DNA of 64,000 bases from Sphaerisporangium sp. (lineage in GTDB: Bacteria > Actinomycetota > Actinomycetes > Streptosporangiales > Streptosporangiaceae): the NCBI GenBank assembly GCA_025964675.1, contig JAOPYI010000033.1:26974-90973 (forward strand), in the 5' to 3' direction. A program made the translations under genes and the position numbers. The notes under the pieces are model-generated. The model made no database searches, was not told the DNA's origin, and saw nothing but the letters and a program-made list of their open reading frames with translations. Positions 32,105 to 41,378 of the stretch are shown here, one piece after another. Numbering within the stretch: the stretch's first letter is position 1; every line of letters starts with the position of its first letter.

Positions 32105-34003
32105 TCATGCTCGGCCGGGGTGGTTCAGGTGGTCGCGGAGTTCTTTCTTGCGGACCTTCCCCAGCTCGTTGCGGGGCAGGGCGTCCACGCATTCGAGGCG
32201 GGTGGGCAGGTACCACTCCGTCATGCCGCGCTGGAGAAGGTGGTCTCGCAGGCCGTCCAGGGTCGGCGGGGTGCCGTCGGGGACCACGACGGCGCACACG
32301 ATCTCCTTGCAGTCGGTGTTCTGGTAACCGACGATGGCGACGTCCGCGACGGCGGGGTGTCCGAGCAGCTCGTCCTCGACCTCCAGAACCGGGATCGGTT
32401 GCGGGCTGCCGATCCGGTCCGCTACCCGTGAGAGATAGCGCAGCCCACCACGTCCGTCCTCGCTGACGAGGTCTCCGGTGTCGTACCAGCCGTCCGTGGC
32501 GTCCGGGTCCCACGTCAGCCGCCGTCCACGAAGCTCGAACGTACCCACGCAGACCGATGGACTGCGCACGTGCAGCCGGAACACCGAACCGTCAGCGGCC
32601 TCGGTAGGACGATCGCACGTAGGACTCTCGGCAAGATCGCCGGGGTTGGCGGCCTCCGTACGAGGGTCGCGCTCGGTGGCGGGTTCTGTGGTGTCAGGGA
32701 GGAGGCGGATCTCCCGGCCTGGTGTCGGGCGGCCGATGCTGTATCCCGGCCAGTCGGGCGGATCGTCGACCGCCGTCACGGTGAGCCCGCCTATCTCCGT
32801 CATGCCGAAGCCGTTGAGCAGTCGCGGGCACAGGAACTCCTGCACCTGACCGACGACGGAGGCGGGCAGCGGAGCGCCGGTGCTGGTCACAACGCGCAGG
32901 TGGGGCAAGGGACGGCGCCGGCGCCGCTGGGCTGTGACGAGGCCGCTCAGCATCTCGGGGGCGCCGAGGAAATGGGTGACGTGGTGCCGGACCAGGAGGT
33001 CGAGCCAGGTCTCCGGGTCGCGCGTGTCGGCGAAGACCGAGGTACACCCAGTGACCATGGGGATCAGGACGTTGGTCCGCATTCCCAGCCCATGGGTCAG
33101 GTTGGCCGGCGTGCCGATCCTCGGGTCGGGCACATCGCGCAGAGCGTTCCGCCTCGGCCGGGCGGAGGCGTACAGGGTGTTGGGGGTGTGCAGGACCCCC
33201 TTGACCTCGCCGGTCGTCCCCGAGGTGAACAGGACCAGCGACACATCGTCACATCCCCCTGGCACACGATCATCGCTCGTACGCCCTGGTGGCGGGCGGG
33301 CGGTTCTGCCAGTCGGACCCTCGTCGGGCACGGCGGGGCCGAGGAGATCGGTGAAGGGTGCCGCACCTGTCGTACGGGCGTCGCCGATGACCACGCGGTG
33401 GTGGAGCCCTGGCAGGCGCGTGCCGAGGTCGGCCAGGAGCCGGGCAGGACGCGACGCGTCCCAGTGGTCGACGACCACGCACACCCTCGCGTCGGTGCCG
33501 GACAGTATCCGCTCCATCTCGCGCGGGCCGAGCGTCATCATCATCGGCACGGCGACCGCTCCGGCATGCAGGCACGCGAGGGTCAGGGCCGCGGTCTCCC
33601 ACCAGTTGGGGAGCTGGAAGGCGACCGCGTCACCGGGACATACCCCGAAGCCCCGTAGCCCGGCCGACAGGCGGTCCACGTACGTGGCCAGCTCGCCGAA
33701 CGTCACGATGACCTCGCGTCCCTCTTCCCGGCGCCAGTTGACGAACGCCGTGCGGCCGGGCGTCGCCGAGGCCACGGCACGCAGATCGTCTACGAACGAG
33801 TCCCGGCGCCACCAGCCTTCCGCGTAGTACCTCTCAGCCCGCGTCGTCGTCGCTCTCTGTGATGTGACCAGGTCACGCATGCTGTGATGCTCCCCTGGAG
33901 CATCGGTGTGCCCGTCTACGGTCAAAGGGCCCCTATTCATTGAAGCGTCGGCCGGAAGGTGCCGTGTCTCTCCATTGACCTGGCCGCGCGTGTCCTTGTT
34001 CAT
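32105..34003 (-). CDS. Acyl/aryl adenylate-forming ligase (ANL superfamily, acyl-CoA synthetase-like)
   Basis: A 632-residue enzyme that adenylates a carboxylate and most likely transfers it to CoA or a carrier thiol. The core motifs are present: LFTSGTTGEVKGVLHT (phosphate loop), NGFGMTEIGG, WYDTGDL and the C-terminal catalytic lysine in NELGKVRKKEL. An unusual insert of about 40 Glu/Asp/Thr-rich residues (TTEPATERDPRTEAANPGD and following) sits before the hinge. Start ATG 34003 overlaps the sulfotransferase stop (ATGA), giving a 41-residue disordered leader. A second ATG at 33880 with GGGGAG upstream starts at the conserved region and is a real alternative. Coupling to a sulfotransferase suggests a small tailoring pathway; the substrate is unknown. 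Confidence 0.9.
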   Translation of the reverse strand: MNKDTRGQVNGETRHLPADASMNRGPLTVDGHTDAPGEHHSMRDLVTSQRATTTRAERYYAEGWWRRDSFVDDLRAVASATPGRTAFVNWRREEGREVIVTFGELATYVDRLSAGLRGFGVCPGDAVAFQLPNWWETAALTLACLHAGAVAVPMMMTLGPREMERILSGTDARVCVVVDHWDASRPARLLADLGTRLPGLHHRVVIGDARTTGAAPFTDLLGPAVPDEGPTGRTARPPPGRTSDDRVPGGCDDVSLVLFTSGTTGEVKGVLHTPNTLYASARPRRNALRDVPDPRIGTPANLTHGLGMRTNVLIPMVTGCTSVFADTRDPETWLDLLVRHHVTHFLGAPEMLSGLVTAQRRRRRPLPHLRVVTSTGAPLPASVVGQVQEFLCPRLLNGFGMTEIGGLTVTAVDDPPDWPGYSIGRPTPGREIRLLPDTTEPATERDPRTEAANPGDLAESPTCDRPTEAADGSVFRLHVRSPSVCVGTFELRGRRLTWDPDATDGWYDTGDLVSEDGRGGLRYLSRVADRIGSPQPIPVLEVEDELLGHPAVADVAIVGYQNTDCKEIVCAVVVPDGTPPTLDGLRDHLLQRGMTEWYLPTRLECVDALPRNELGKVRKKELRDHLNHPGRA

Positions 34004-34710
34004 CGGACTGCCGTGTGGTGGCTGGTGCCGGGGCCGCGCAAGGTCAGGACCCGGTGGCGGCGGCGGGACATCATCCGCTGGAACGACAGCGTGTCGTTCA
34101 GGTGGGGGAACGGCTCGTCCGGTACGGGGACGCCGAGGAACGCGCAGAGCGGGGCCCAGCCCTGGTCCACCTCGTACACCAGGACCCGATCGGCCGGCAG
34201 CGCGGCCAGCACGTGGGCGGTGTGCCATTCGAAAACCTGGATGGCGAAGTCCGGGTCGCCGAAGCGAGCGCCGAAGGTGCCCTCCCAGATCACCCGCTCG
34301 CACATCCGGCGCCGGCACCGGAGCCCTCCGCAGGCCAGGTCCTCCAGGCGCATCACCAGGCCGGCCCGTCCCGGCTGCCGGTGGCTGGACCGGTAGATCG
34401 TGTCGCGCACGCTGGCGTACCACCGGCCGGGGTCACGCACGGTGAGGATGACTCGCGCTTCCTGGTACGCGTCGGCGAGCTCCTGCCAGAAAAAGCACGA
34501 CGGCCAGTCGACGGTGGCGTGGTATCCCTCCAGCAGCTCGTCCCACGCCGCCCGCTCGCCGCGCGCCGCCGCCTCCCAGCCTCTGATCCGGTCGAGATCC
34601 CCGCCCAGCGAGGACATGTGGTGGCAGGGCCCGTGGCCGAGATGCTCCAGAGCCACCTTCAGCGAGTACGTGCCGGTGCGACCCATGCCGGCCCCGATGA
34701 CTTCCAGCAT
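34000..34710 (-). CDS. Sulfotransferase family protein (PAPS-dependent type)
   Basis: A 236-residue protein of the Sulfotransfer_4 type. The N-terminal P-loop-like GAGMGRTGTYSLKVALEHLG binds the 5'-phosphosulfate of PAPS, and VILTVRDPGRWYASVRDTI is the 3'-phosphate-binding region with the usual R...S pair. DWPSCFFWQEL is a conserved family segment. It should transfer sulfate to a hydroxyl of a lipid, polyketide or other small molecule in the cytosol. Its stop overlaps the start of the adenylate-forming ligase. The basic C-terminal tail (MSRRRHRVLTLRGPG) may be disordered. Confidence 0.9.
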   Translation of the reverse strand: MLEVIGAGMGRTGTYSLKVALEHLGHGPCHHMSSLGGDLDRIRGWEAAARGERAAWDELLEGYHATVDWPSCFFWQELADAYQEARVILTVRDPGRWYASVRDTIYRSSHRQPGRAGLVMRLEDLACGGLRCRRRMCERVIWEGTFGARFGDPDFAIQVFEWHTAHVLAALPADRVLVYEVDQGWAPLCAFLGVPVPDEPFPHLNDTLSFQRMMSRRRHRVLTLRGPGTSHHTAVR

Positions 34711-35157
34711 GTGATCTCCCTACGCGGGGTGCGGTTCAGGGTGCCCGTTCGCCGGTCGCCGGGATGCCCGGGGCCGCGGGCGAGGTGGACATCGCCACGC
34801 GCTTCTCGTCTTTCATCCTGACACGGCCGCGACCTGGCACGGAGACCGGGGAGGCTGACGCCCGATACTCCTTGACACGCCGCATTACAAGAATGGGAAC
34901 GCGCGACAAGATCCCGTAAGGTGACCGTCGTGATCCCCGGCTTGGTCTTCCGCGCGGACCCGCTGAAGTCGCGATGTGTAGAGCCGCAGGCGCGAGCCGT
35001 ACGGGACCTCGGCGGAGCCGCACACCGCCCAACGGATCCGATCGCGGCGTTCCCTACACGTTCCCCGCATCGGGACATTCCCGTGATGACCGGGCTGAGC
35101 GCCGTACGACCACGGATCCGGTACAGGAGCGCGTGCTCTAGTGAGAAAGGGTCCTTG
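34711..35157. other. Divergent intergenic region, no element recognised
   Basis: About 450 bases between the sulfotransferase (minus) and amidase (plus) genes. It must hold both promoters. I looked for a c-di-AMP (ydaO) riboswitch, which precedes many actinobacterial cell-wall hydrolase genes, and did not see its conserved motifs. Only the GAAAGG ribosome-binding site of the amidase is clear. Confidence 0.4.
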
Positions 35158-37113
35158 ATGCGTAGAACGCTGGCGGTCGCCGCCTCGATGGCGGTGTCCC
35201 TGCTTGTCGCCCTTCCCCCCGCCCACGCCGATCCGTCCGGCACCAAGGCCGGTCAGGCGCCCTCCCGGCAGGAGGCTTTCAGGGCCGCCGCCGCCAAGTA
35301 CGGCGTGCCGGAGAACGTCCTGCTCGGCGTGTCCTACCTGGAGTCCCGCTGGGACGCCAACCTCGGCCTTCCCAGCGTCACGGCGGGGTACGGGCCGATG
35401 CACCTGACCGACGCGCGTACGGCCCTCGCGGTCGGCCTTCCCCATCACAGCGACGGCACCGAGGACCCCCGCGGCGACGACGCGAGACCCTCGAAGCTCC
35501 CCAAGCAGCCAGAGCCGTTGCAGCCCCAAAGCCAAGATCAGCAGACCGCCGACGAGGCGGCCAGGCTCACCGGGGTCCCGGCCGACAGGCTGGTGAAGGA
35601 TCCCGACGCCAACGTGCTCGGCGGAGCCGCACTGCTCGCTCAGTACCAGAAGGACCTGAAGCTCCCGGATAGCTCAGATGCCGCCGACTGGTACGGCTCG
35701 GTGGCCCGCTACTCGGGCGCCGAGGACGCCGAGACCGCCCGGCAGTTCGCCGACGAGGTGTTCTCCATCCTTAAAGACGGCATGAGCAGGGTCACCGACG
35801 ACGGGCAGAAGGTTTCGCTGTCCCCATCGCCGGAGATCGCTCCGCGCATGGAGCAAGTGGACCGCCTGGGCCTGCGCGAAGCCGAAGGCAAGAGCGTGGA
35901 GTGCCCGAAGACGCTGGCCTGCGAGTGGCTTCCGGCGCCCTACCAGAAGCTGGGGGACGCCCCGGGCGGCTACGGCAACCACGACCTGTCCGACCGGCCG
36001 CGCAACCAGAAGATCGACTACATCATCATCCACGACACCGAGGAGACCTACGACAAGACGCTCAAGCTGGTGGCCGACCCGACCTACGTGAGCTGGCACT
36101 ACACCATCCGCTCGGCCGACGGTCACATCGCCCAGCACGTCAGGACCAAGGACGTCGCCTGGCACGCGGGGAACTGGTTCGTCAACGCCAAGTCGATCGG
36201 CATCGAGCACGAGGGCTTCCTGGCGAAGGGCGGCGCCTGGTACACCGAGGCGATGTACCGCAGCTCGGCCCGGCTGGTCCACTACCTCGCCAAGCGGTAC
36301 GACATCCCGCTGGACCGCGCGCACATCCTCGGCCACGACAACGTGCCGGGCACGACTCCCGGGACCGTGCCGACCATGCACGTGGACCCGGGGCCGTACT
36401 GGGACTGGGGCCATTACTTCGAGCTCATGCATCATCCGTTCAAGTCCACGGGCGGGGCGCACAGCGGCATGGTGACCATCAGGACGGACTACGCCGGCAA
36501 CCAGCCGCGCTACACCGGCTGCGACAAGGCGGGCGTGGACTGCCCGCCGCACGGCTCCGCGTCGGTCTGGCTGCACACCGAGCCGAGCGAGGACGCGCCG
36601 CTGGTCAAGGACATCGGGCGCAGGCCCGGCGGGGAGTCGACGTACGACGTCTCCGACCACGGCGCCCGGGCCACCACGGGCCAGCAGTACGCCGTCGCCG
36701 GCAGGCAGGGCGACTGGACGGCCATCTGGTACCTCGGCCAGGTGGCGTGGTTCCGCAACCCGCACGACGACCCCACCGCGGTCAACGCCACCGGGCTGGT
36801 CGTCACGCCGAAGCCCGGGTCCACGAGCGTGCCGGTGTACGGCCGGGCCTACCCGGAGCCGGAGGCGTACCCGAAGGGGGTGCCGGTCCAGTCGATCGTC
36901 CCGCTGCAGTACTCGATCCCGCAGGGACAGAGGTACGCCGTCGGCCTGGCCACGCGCGGCGAGTATTACTACGCGGTGACCTTCGACCAGGCCACCCACA
37001 CGGTCGTCAGGGGCCGGACGCTGTACTACCAGATACAGCTCGGCCACAGGGTGGCGTTCGTCAAGGCGGACGACGTCAACATCATGCCCTCCGCGATGGG
37101 AGCCCCGCACTGA
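35158..37113 (+). CDS. Secreted N-acetylmuramoyl-L-alanine amidase with an N-terminal lysozyme/SLT-like domain
   Basis: A 651-residue exported cell-wall enzyme. The Sec signal peptide (LAVAASMAVSLLVALPPAHA) ends near ADPS. Residues about 38-90 resemble a soluble lytic transglycosylase start (AAAKYGVPENVLLGVSYLESRW with the ExxW glutamate, then TAGYGPMHLTD). A helical linker follows, then an Amidase_2/PGRP domain (about 285-410) with the zinc ligands H in YIIIHDTEE, H in AHILGHD and the later VDPGPYWDW. The last 200 residues are SH3-like, probably binding the wall. ATG 35158 is chosen by the signal peptide and GAAAGG. The two catalytic domains would cleave glycan and stem peptide, which suits remodelling or lysis of rival walls. 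Confidence 0.91.
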   Translation: MRRTLAVAASMAVSLLVALPPAHADPSGTKAGQAPSRQEAFRAAAAKYGVPENVLLGVSYLESRWDANLGLPSVTAGYGPMHLTDARTALAVGLPHHSDGTEDPRGDDARPSKLPKQPEPLQPQSQDQQTADEAARLTGVPADRLVKDPDANVLGGAALLAQYQKDLKLPDSSDAADWYGSVARYSGAEDAETARQFADEVFSILKDGMSRVTDDGQKVSLSPSPEIAPRMEQVDRLGLREAEGKSVECPKTLACEWLPAPYQKLGDAPGGYGNHDLSDRPRNQKIDYIIIHDTEETYDKTLKLVADPTYVSWHYTIRSADGHIAQHVRTKDVAWHAGNWFVNAKSIGIEHEGFLAKGGAWYTEAMYRSSARLVHYLAKRYDIPLDRAHILGHDNVPGTTPGTVPTMHVDPGPYWDWGHYFELMHHPFKSTGGAHSGMVTIRTDYAGNQPRYTGCDKAGVDCPPHGSASVWLHTEPSEDAPLVKDIGRRPGGESTYDVSDHGARATTGQQYAVAGRQGDWTAIWYLGQVAWFRNPHDDPTAVNATGLVVTPKPGSTSVPVYGRAYPEPEAYPKGVPVQSIVPLQYSIPQGQRYAVGLATRGEYYYAVTFDQATHTVVRGRTLYYQIQLGHRVAFVKADDVNIMPSAMGAPH

Positions 37114-37141
37114 CACCGTAAACGAGACGCAAGGCGTAACG

Positions 37142-37181
37142 CCGACGGCACCCGCCCCATCGCGGGACCGGGTGCCGTCGG
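37142..37181. terminator. Bidirectional terminator between amidase and glyS
   Basis: CCGACGGCACCC (37142-37153) pairs perfectly with GGGTGCCGTCGG (37170-37181) across a 16-base loop and is followed by a short TTTA; convergent genes flank it. Confidence 0.75.
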
Positions 37182-37191
37182 TTTACGAGAG

Positions 37192-38580
37192 TCAGTCGTT
37201 GAGGTGCTGGCGGAGGTAGGTGTCGACCTGGTCGAGGGCGATGCGCTTCTGGGCCATGGAGTCGCGCTCGCGGACGGTCACGGCCTGGTCCTCGAGGGTG
37301 TCGAAGTCCACCGTGATGCAGAACGGCGTGCCGATCTCGTCCTGCCTGCGGTAGCGGCGGCCGATCGCCCCGGCGTCGTCGAACTCGACGTTCCAGCGGC
37401 GGCGGAGCTGGGCGGCCAGGTCACGGGCCTTGGGCGACAGGTCGGCGTTGCGCGACAGGGGCAGCACGGCGGCCTTGACCGGCGCGAGCCGGTGGTCGAG
37501 CCGCATTACCGTGCGCTGCTCCATGACGCCCTTGGCGTTCGGAGCCTCGTCGACGGTGTACGCGTCCATCATGAAGGTCAGCGTGCAGCGGTCGACGCCG
37601 GCCGCGGGCTCGATGACGTACGGGACGTAGCGCTCGCCGGAGTCCTGCTCGAAGAACGACAGGTCGGTGCCGGAGGCCGCACCGTGGGTGGTGAGGTCGA
37701 AGTCGGTGCGGTTGGCCACACCCTCGAGCTCACCCCACTCGGAGCCGGTGAAGTTGAAGCGATACTCGACGTCGACGGTGCGCTTGGAGTAGTGCGACAG
37801 CTTGTCCTTCGGGTGCTCGTACAGCCGGAGGTTGTCGCGGTTGATGCCGAGGTCGACGTACCACTGCAGGCGCTCGTCGATCCAGTACTGGTGCCACTCC
37901 TCGTCGGTGCCCGGCTTGACGAAGAACTCCATCTCCATCTGCTCGAACTCGCGGGTGCGGAAGATGAAGTTGCCCGGGGTGATCTCGTTGCGGAACGACT
38001 TGCCGATCTGGCCGATGCCGAACGGGATCTTCTTGCGGGACGACTGCTGGACGTTGAGGTAGTTGATGAAGATGCCCTGCGCGGTCTCCGGCCGGAGGTA
38101 GGCCAGGCCGGACTCGTCCTCGACGGCGCCGAGGTAGGTCTTGAGCAGGCCGTTGAACATCCGGGGCGTGGTGAAGGCACCCTTGGTGCCGCAGCTCGGG
38201 CAGGTCAGGTCGGCCAGGCCGTTCTCGGGGGCCTTGCCGCCGTGCTTCTCGGCGTAGGCCTCCTCGAGGTGGTCGGCGCGGTAGCGCTTGTGGCAGGACT
38301 GGCACTCCGTCAGGGGGTCGACGAACTCCCTGACGTGGCCGCTGGCCTCCCACACCTCACGGGCGAGGATCACCGAGGAGTCGAGGCCGACGACGTCGTC
38401 GCGGCCCTGGACCATGGACTTCCACCACTCGCGCTTGACGTTGTTCTTGAGCTCGACGCCGAGCGGACCGTAGTCCCAGGACGCGCGCAGACCTCCGTAG
38501 ATCTCGCTCGACGGGTAGACGAGCCCCCGGCGCTTGGCGAGGCTGACGATCGTGTCCATGATGTCGGTACGGCGGGCCAT
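37192..38580 (-). CDS. glyS: Glycine--tRNA ligase (alpha2 class II type)
   Basis: A 462-residue enzyme that charges tRNA-Gly. The N-terminus [30 protein letters not shown] is that of bacterial homodimeric glycyl-tRNA synthetases. A zinc-ribbon-like insertion (CQSCHKRYR and CPSCG, about 80-130), the motif 2 region [25 protein letters not shown] and the C-terminal anticodon-binding domain are all recognisable. ATG 38580 follows GGAG at seven bases; an upstream start would add a non-homologous 33 residues. The gene borders the zinc uptake and uppS-recO region, an order I recall from Streptomyces, so it is a landmark of the conserved core. Confidence 0.97.
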   Translation of the reverse strand: MARRTDIMDTIVSLAKRRGLVYPSSEIYGGLRASWDYGPLGVELKNNVKREWWKSMVQGRDDVVGLDSSVILAREVWEASGHVREFVDPLTECQSCHKRYRADHLEEAYAEKHGGKAPENGLADLTCPSCGTKGAFTTPRMFNGLLKTYLGAVEDESGLAYLRPETAQGIFINYLNVQQSSRKKIPFGIGQIGKSFRNEITPGNFIFRTREFEQMEMEFFVKPGTDEEWHQYWIDERLQWYVDLGINRDNLRLYEHPKDKLSHYSKRTVDVEYRFNFTGSEWGELEGVANRTDFDLTTHGAASGTDLSFFEQDSGERYVPYVIEPAAGVDRCTLTFMMDAYTVDEAPNAKGVMEQRTVMRLDHRLAPVKAAVLPLSRNADLSPKARDLAAQLRRRWNVEFDDAGAIGRRYRRQDEIGTPFCITVDFDTLEDQAVTVRERDSMAQKRIALDQVDTYLRQHLND

Positions 38581-38707
38581 CAAAAATCTCCATCCGGCTG
38601 GCGGTCGGCGTTGGGTTTGTCTGATCAAAGGGCGCGTCACCTGCCCGATCACTCCCCAGCTTAGGGGAACCGGTGACACGACCCGCCCACAATCACCGCT
38701 GAGCGCG

Positions 38708-39001
38708 TCAGGGGTTGCTGGCCAGGACCTCGAAGGCGCTCGGCTCGTTGATCATCAAGGTCATGAGCGGGTACATCTCCATGCGCGCCGCCGACAGGGC
38801 GCGGCGGTAGAACCCGGCGCCCTCCCACTGGCTGACGAGCGCCCAAAGGTCCGGCTCGTCGACGGATCTTCCGATGTGCCCGCTGAGATACCCGGTCTGG
38901 GCGGCCAGCGTGTCGAGGATCGACCTGGCCTTTTCCACGAACTCGTCGGCCCGCGTGTCGGGGACGGAGTACCTGATGAGGGCAAGCATGCCGTTCAGCA
39001 T
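38708..39001 (-). CDS. Antibiotic biosynthesis monooxygenase (ABM) domain protein
   Basis: A 97-residue single-domain protein of the dimeric alpha-beta barrel (ferredoxin-like) superfamily: [10 protein letters not shown] first strand, [50 protein letters not shown] in the middle and a final strand. Family members oxidise quinols or heme, or are structural. No ribosome-binding site precedes either ATG (39001 or 38989), so the message may be leaderless. It is divergent from the DUF6703 gene over about 50 bases. Function unassigned. Confidence 0.85.
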   Translation of the reverse strand: MLNGMLALIRYSVPDTRADEFVEKARSILDTLAAQTGYLSGHIGRSVDEPDLWALVSQWEGAGFYRRALSAARMEMYPLMTLMINEPSAFEVLASNP

Positions 39002-39053
39002 GCCAGTACGCGTAGGGTGCCGTGACGAAGCCCTCCGACGTTAGGCTCGAATC

Positions 39054-39494
39054 GTGGCCGACAAGCACGATCCCATGGACTCCTCGCCGAAGCGCGCCGT
39101 GCCTGCCCATCCGCTGGCACAGCGCGGTGGCGCCGCCGACGACCGCACGCGCCCGGGCCGTACGGCCTCACGGCCGCTGCCCCGGGGCGAGCACTTCATG
39201 ACGCCGGGGGCGACAGGGCTGCGCCGCGCGGTGGAGCACAAGAGCGCGGCCCCGCTGGTCTTCCTGTACGGGCTGCCGCGCTGGCTCATCCCCGTGGTTC
39301 TGGTGCTGCTGCTGCTCGTGGGTTTCGCCGTGGCCGACTGGCGTGGCGGTATCGCCGTCCTGCCGGTTCTCGGCTTCGTGGGCTGGCTGGCCTACATGTC
39401 CTGGCCGTCGCTGGGTCCATGGGCGCGGATCCTGCGGGTCGCGCTGGCGACGTTCCTGATCGTCGTCGCGGCCAGCCGCTTCGGGCTCTTCTGA
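39054..39494 (+). CDS. DUF6703-like membrane protein
   Basis: A 146-residue protein with a polar, Pro/Arg-rich N-terminal half and two or three hydrophobic segments (about 75-95, 97-118 and 122-140). I associate the LVFLYGLPRWLIPVVLVLLLL...PWARILRVALATFLIVVAASRF pattern with the actinobacterial DUF6703 family. GTG 39054 has a TAGGCT hexamer six bases upstream, which looks like a -10 element for a leaderless message. Role unknown; it lies between the glyS side and the zinc operon. Confidence 0.8.
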   Translation: MADKHDPMDSSPKRAVPAHPLAQRGGAADDRTRPGRTASRPLPRGEHFMTPGATGLRRAVEHKSAAPLVFLYGLPRWLIPVVLVLLLLVGFAVADWRGGIAVLPVLGFVGWLAYMSWPSLGPWARILRVALATFLIVVAASRFGLF

Positions 39495-39530
39495 GCGACG
39501 CCGGGCGATCACGGACAGCACCACCCGATT

Positions 39531-39567
39531 TTGACAACGGTTTTCATTTTAGCGCATAATTGGGGGC
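39531..39567 (+). promoter_or_regulatory. Zinc-operon promoter with an overlapping Zur box
   Basis: A consensus -35 TTGACA (39531-39536) and a -10-like CATAAT (39555-39560) are separated by 18 bases; the expected transcription start falls at the GTG, giving a leaderless mRNA. A Zur-type palindrome, TGACAACGGTTTTCA (39532-39546), overlaps the -35, so Zur binding should block RNA polymerase directly. Confidence 0.75.
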
Positions 39568-40506
39568 GTGATGCCCTTTTCGTCCAGATACAACCGACGC
39601 CACCTGAACGTTCTCGCCGTCCTGCTCAGTGGAGGCGCCCTTCTGGCCGTGACCTCATGCTCGGCGGGCACCACCGCCTCGGCTGATCAGTCGGGCAAGC
39701 CGAAGGTCCTGGCCGCCTTCTATCCCCTTGAGTGGATCTCCAGCCGCGTCGGCGGATCGGACGTCACGGTGACCGGCCTGACCCAGCCCGGTGTCGAGCC
39801 GCACGACCTCGAGCTGAGCCCGCGCCAGATCGCCGACATCGAGCAGGCCGACCTGGTCGTCTACGTCAAGGGCGTCCAGCCGGCCGTCGACGAGGCCGTG
39901 CAGGAGCACGCCAAGGACAAGGCGTTCGACGCCGCATCCACGATCACCACGCTGCCGGCGAGCCCCGAGGGGCAGCAGAGCGGCAAGCGGGCCGGCTACG
40001 ACCCCCACGTCTGGCTCGACCCGAGCAGGCTCGCCACGACCGTGACCGAGCTGGGTAAGAGGCTGGGCCGGGCCGACACCGCCCACGCCGCCGCCTACAC
40101 CGGCCGCGCACAGTCGGCAGCCACAGATCTCGGCACCCTGGACAAGGAGTTCCAGCAGGGGCTGGCCACCTGCGCGGGCCGCACGATCCTCACCGGCCAC
40201 GCCGCGTTCGGCTACCTGGCGGACCGCTACAAGCTCAAGCAGGTCAGCATCAGCGGGCTCGACCCGGAGGCCGAGCCCTCCCCCGCCCGCCTCGCGGAGG
40301 TGGCCGGCGTCGCAAGGCGGGAGCGGGTGACTACCATTTTCACCGAGGTCCTCGTCAGCCCCAAGGTCGCCGAAGTCCTCGCCAAGGAGGTCGGCGCGAA
40401 GACGGCGGTTCTCAACCCCATCGAGAGCCGCCCGCGAGGAGGGGACTACCTGTCCGCCGCCCGCGCGAACCTCTCCACTCTCCGCACCGCACTTGGATGT
40501 TCATGA
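39568..40506 (+). CDS. znuA: Zinc ABC transporter substrate-binding lipoprotein
   Basis: A 312-residue metal-binding lipoprotein of the cluster 9 (A-I) class. The lipobox with lipid-acceptor C31 (LLAVTSC) follows a twin-arginine-like N-terminus. The metal ligands are readable: H in GVEPHDLEL, H in YDPHVWLDP and H in ILTGHAAFGYLADRY, with a late acidic residue. There is no His-rich loop, unlike many proteobacterial ZnuA proteins. The GTG start is probably leaderless, with a Zur box over the -35. The following ATPase and permease overlap it, so it is the first gene of a znuA-znuC-znuB-zur unit that takes up zinc when the cell is starved. Confidence 0.94.
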   Translation: MMPFSSRYNRRHLNVLAVLLSGGALLAVTSCSAGTTASADQSGKPKVLAAFYPLEWISSRVGGSDVTVTGLTQPGVEPHDLELSPRQIADIEQADLVVYVKGVQPAVDEAVQEHAKDKAFDAASTITTLPASPEGQQSGKRAGYDPHVWLDPSRLATTVTELGKRLGRADTAHAAAYTGRAQSAATDLGTLDKEFQQGLATCAGRTILTGHAAFGYLADRYKLKQVSISGLDPEAEPSPARLAEVAGVARRERVTTIFTEVLVSPKVAEVLAKEVGAKTAVLNPIESRPRGGDYLSAARANLSTLRTALGCS

Positions 40507-41378
40507 CCCGCTCATCACAGGCGACCGGCGTGGCCCCGCGGCAATCCCCGGGAGCCGCGCCGGTCGCCTTCTCCATGGCCGCAGGCCACGTCAGCCTGGA
40601 CGGGCGTCCCGTGCTGCGCGGGATCGACCTGCGGATCACGGCCGGCGAGGTGGTCGCCGTCCTCGGCGCCAACGGCTCCGGCAAGTCCACGCTCATCCGT
40701 GCCCTCCTCGGCCTGACGCCGCTGTCGGCGGGGTCCGCCGAGCTGTACGGCCTGCCGCCCGCGCGGTTCCGCGACTGGTGGCGCATCGGCTACGTGCCGC
40801 AGCGCCTTTCGGTCGGCGGGGGCGTGCCCGCGACCGTACGAGAGGTGGTCGCCTCCGGCCGGATCGCCCGGCAGCGCCGGCTGCGCCGCACGAGCACCGC
40901 CGACCGGTCCGCCGTCGCCCGGGCGCTCGACTCCGTGGGCCTCGCCGACCGCGCGGGGGACCCGGTCGGACGGCTCTCGGGCGGCCAGCAGCAGCGGGTG
41001 CTCATCGCCCGGGCGCTGGCCGGCGAGCCCGAGACGTTCGTCATGGACGAGCCGACGGCGGGCGTGGACGCCGAGAGCCAGCGGCACCTGGCCGGCACCC
41101 TCGCCACGCTGGTCGAGCAGGGGAAGACCGTGCTGCTGGTGGCGCACGAGCTCGGCCCGATGGCACCGCTGATCACGCGATCGGTCGTCCTGCGCGACGG
41201 CCGCATCGTGCACGACGGGCCCATCGCCCACGACCCCATGCCTGACGACGGTCCCGTGGTCCTCGACGGCGCGGCTGCGCCCGGGGAGGCCTGCCACCCG
41301 CATCCCGGCCACGAGCAGGCCCGTCCCCACGCCTACGACGTGTCCGGCGGGCCGATGAGCTCCGGGGCCGAACAGTGA
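40503..41378 (+). CDS. znuC: Zinc ABC transporter ATP-binding protein with a His-rich C-terminus
   Basis: ATPase of 291 residues for the zinc importer. Walker A GANGSGKST, signature [15 protein letters not shown], Walker B FVMDEPTAGVD and the switch histidine in LVAHE are complete. Two ATGs are possible; the one at 40503 overlaps the znuA stop (ATGA) and is preferred over 40497. The last 30 residues contain a short His cluster (CHPHPGHEQARPHAYD), which could bind zinc and tune the ATPase. The stop overlaps the permease start (GTGA), giving a continuous coupled chain. Confidence 0.94.
   Translation: MTRSSQATGVAPRQSPGAAPVAFSMAAGHVSLDGRPVLRGIDLRITAGEVVAVLGANGSGKSTLIRALLGLTPLSAGSAELYGLPPARFRDWWRIGYVPQRLSVGGGVPATVREVVASGRIARQRRLRRTSTADRSAVARALDSVGLADRAGDPVGRLSGGQQQRVLIARALAGEPETFVMDEPTAGVDAESQRHLAGTLATLVEQGKTVLLVAHELGPMAPLITRSVVLRDGRIVHDGPIAHDPMPDDGPVVLDGAAAPGEACHPHPGHEQARPHAYDVSGGPMSSGAEQ

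Noticed and set aside
34711..35157. c-di-AMP (ydaO) riboswitch before the amidase gene
   Set aside because: The context is right for it but the conserved motifs are not present.
37204..38664. A 486-codon plus-strand frame antisense to glyS
   Set aside because: Opposite a certain tRNA synthetase; composition is that of a reverse-complement shadow.
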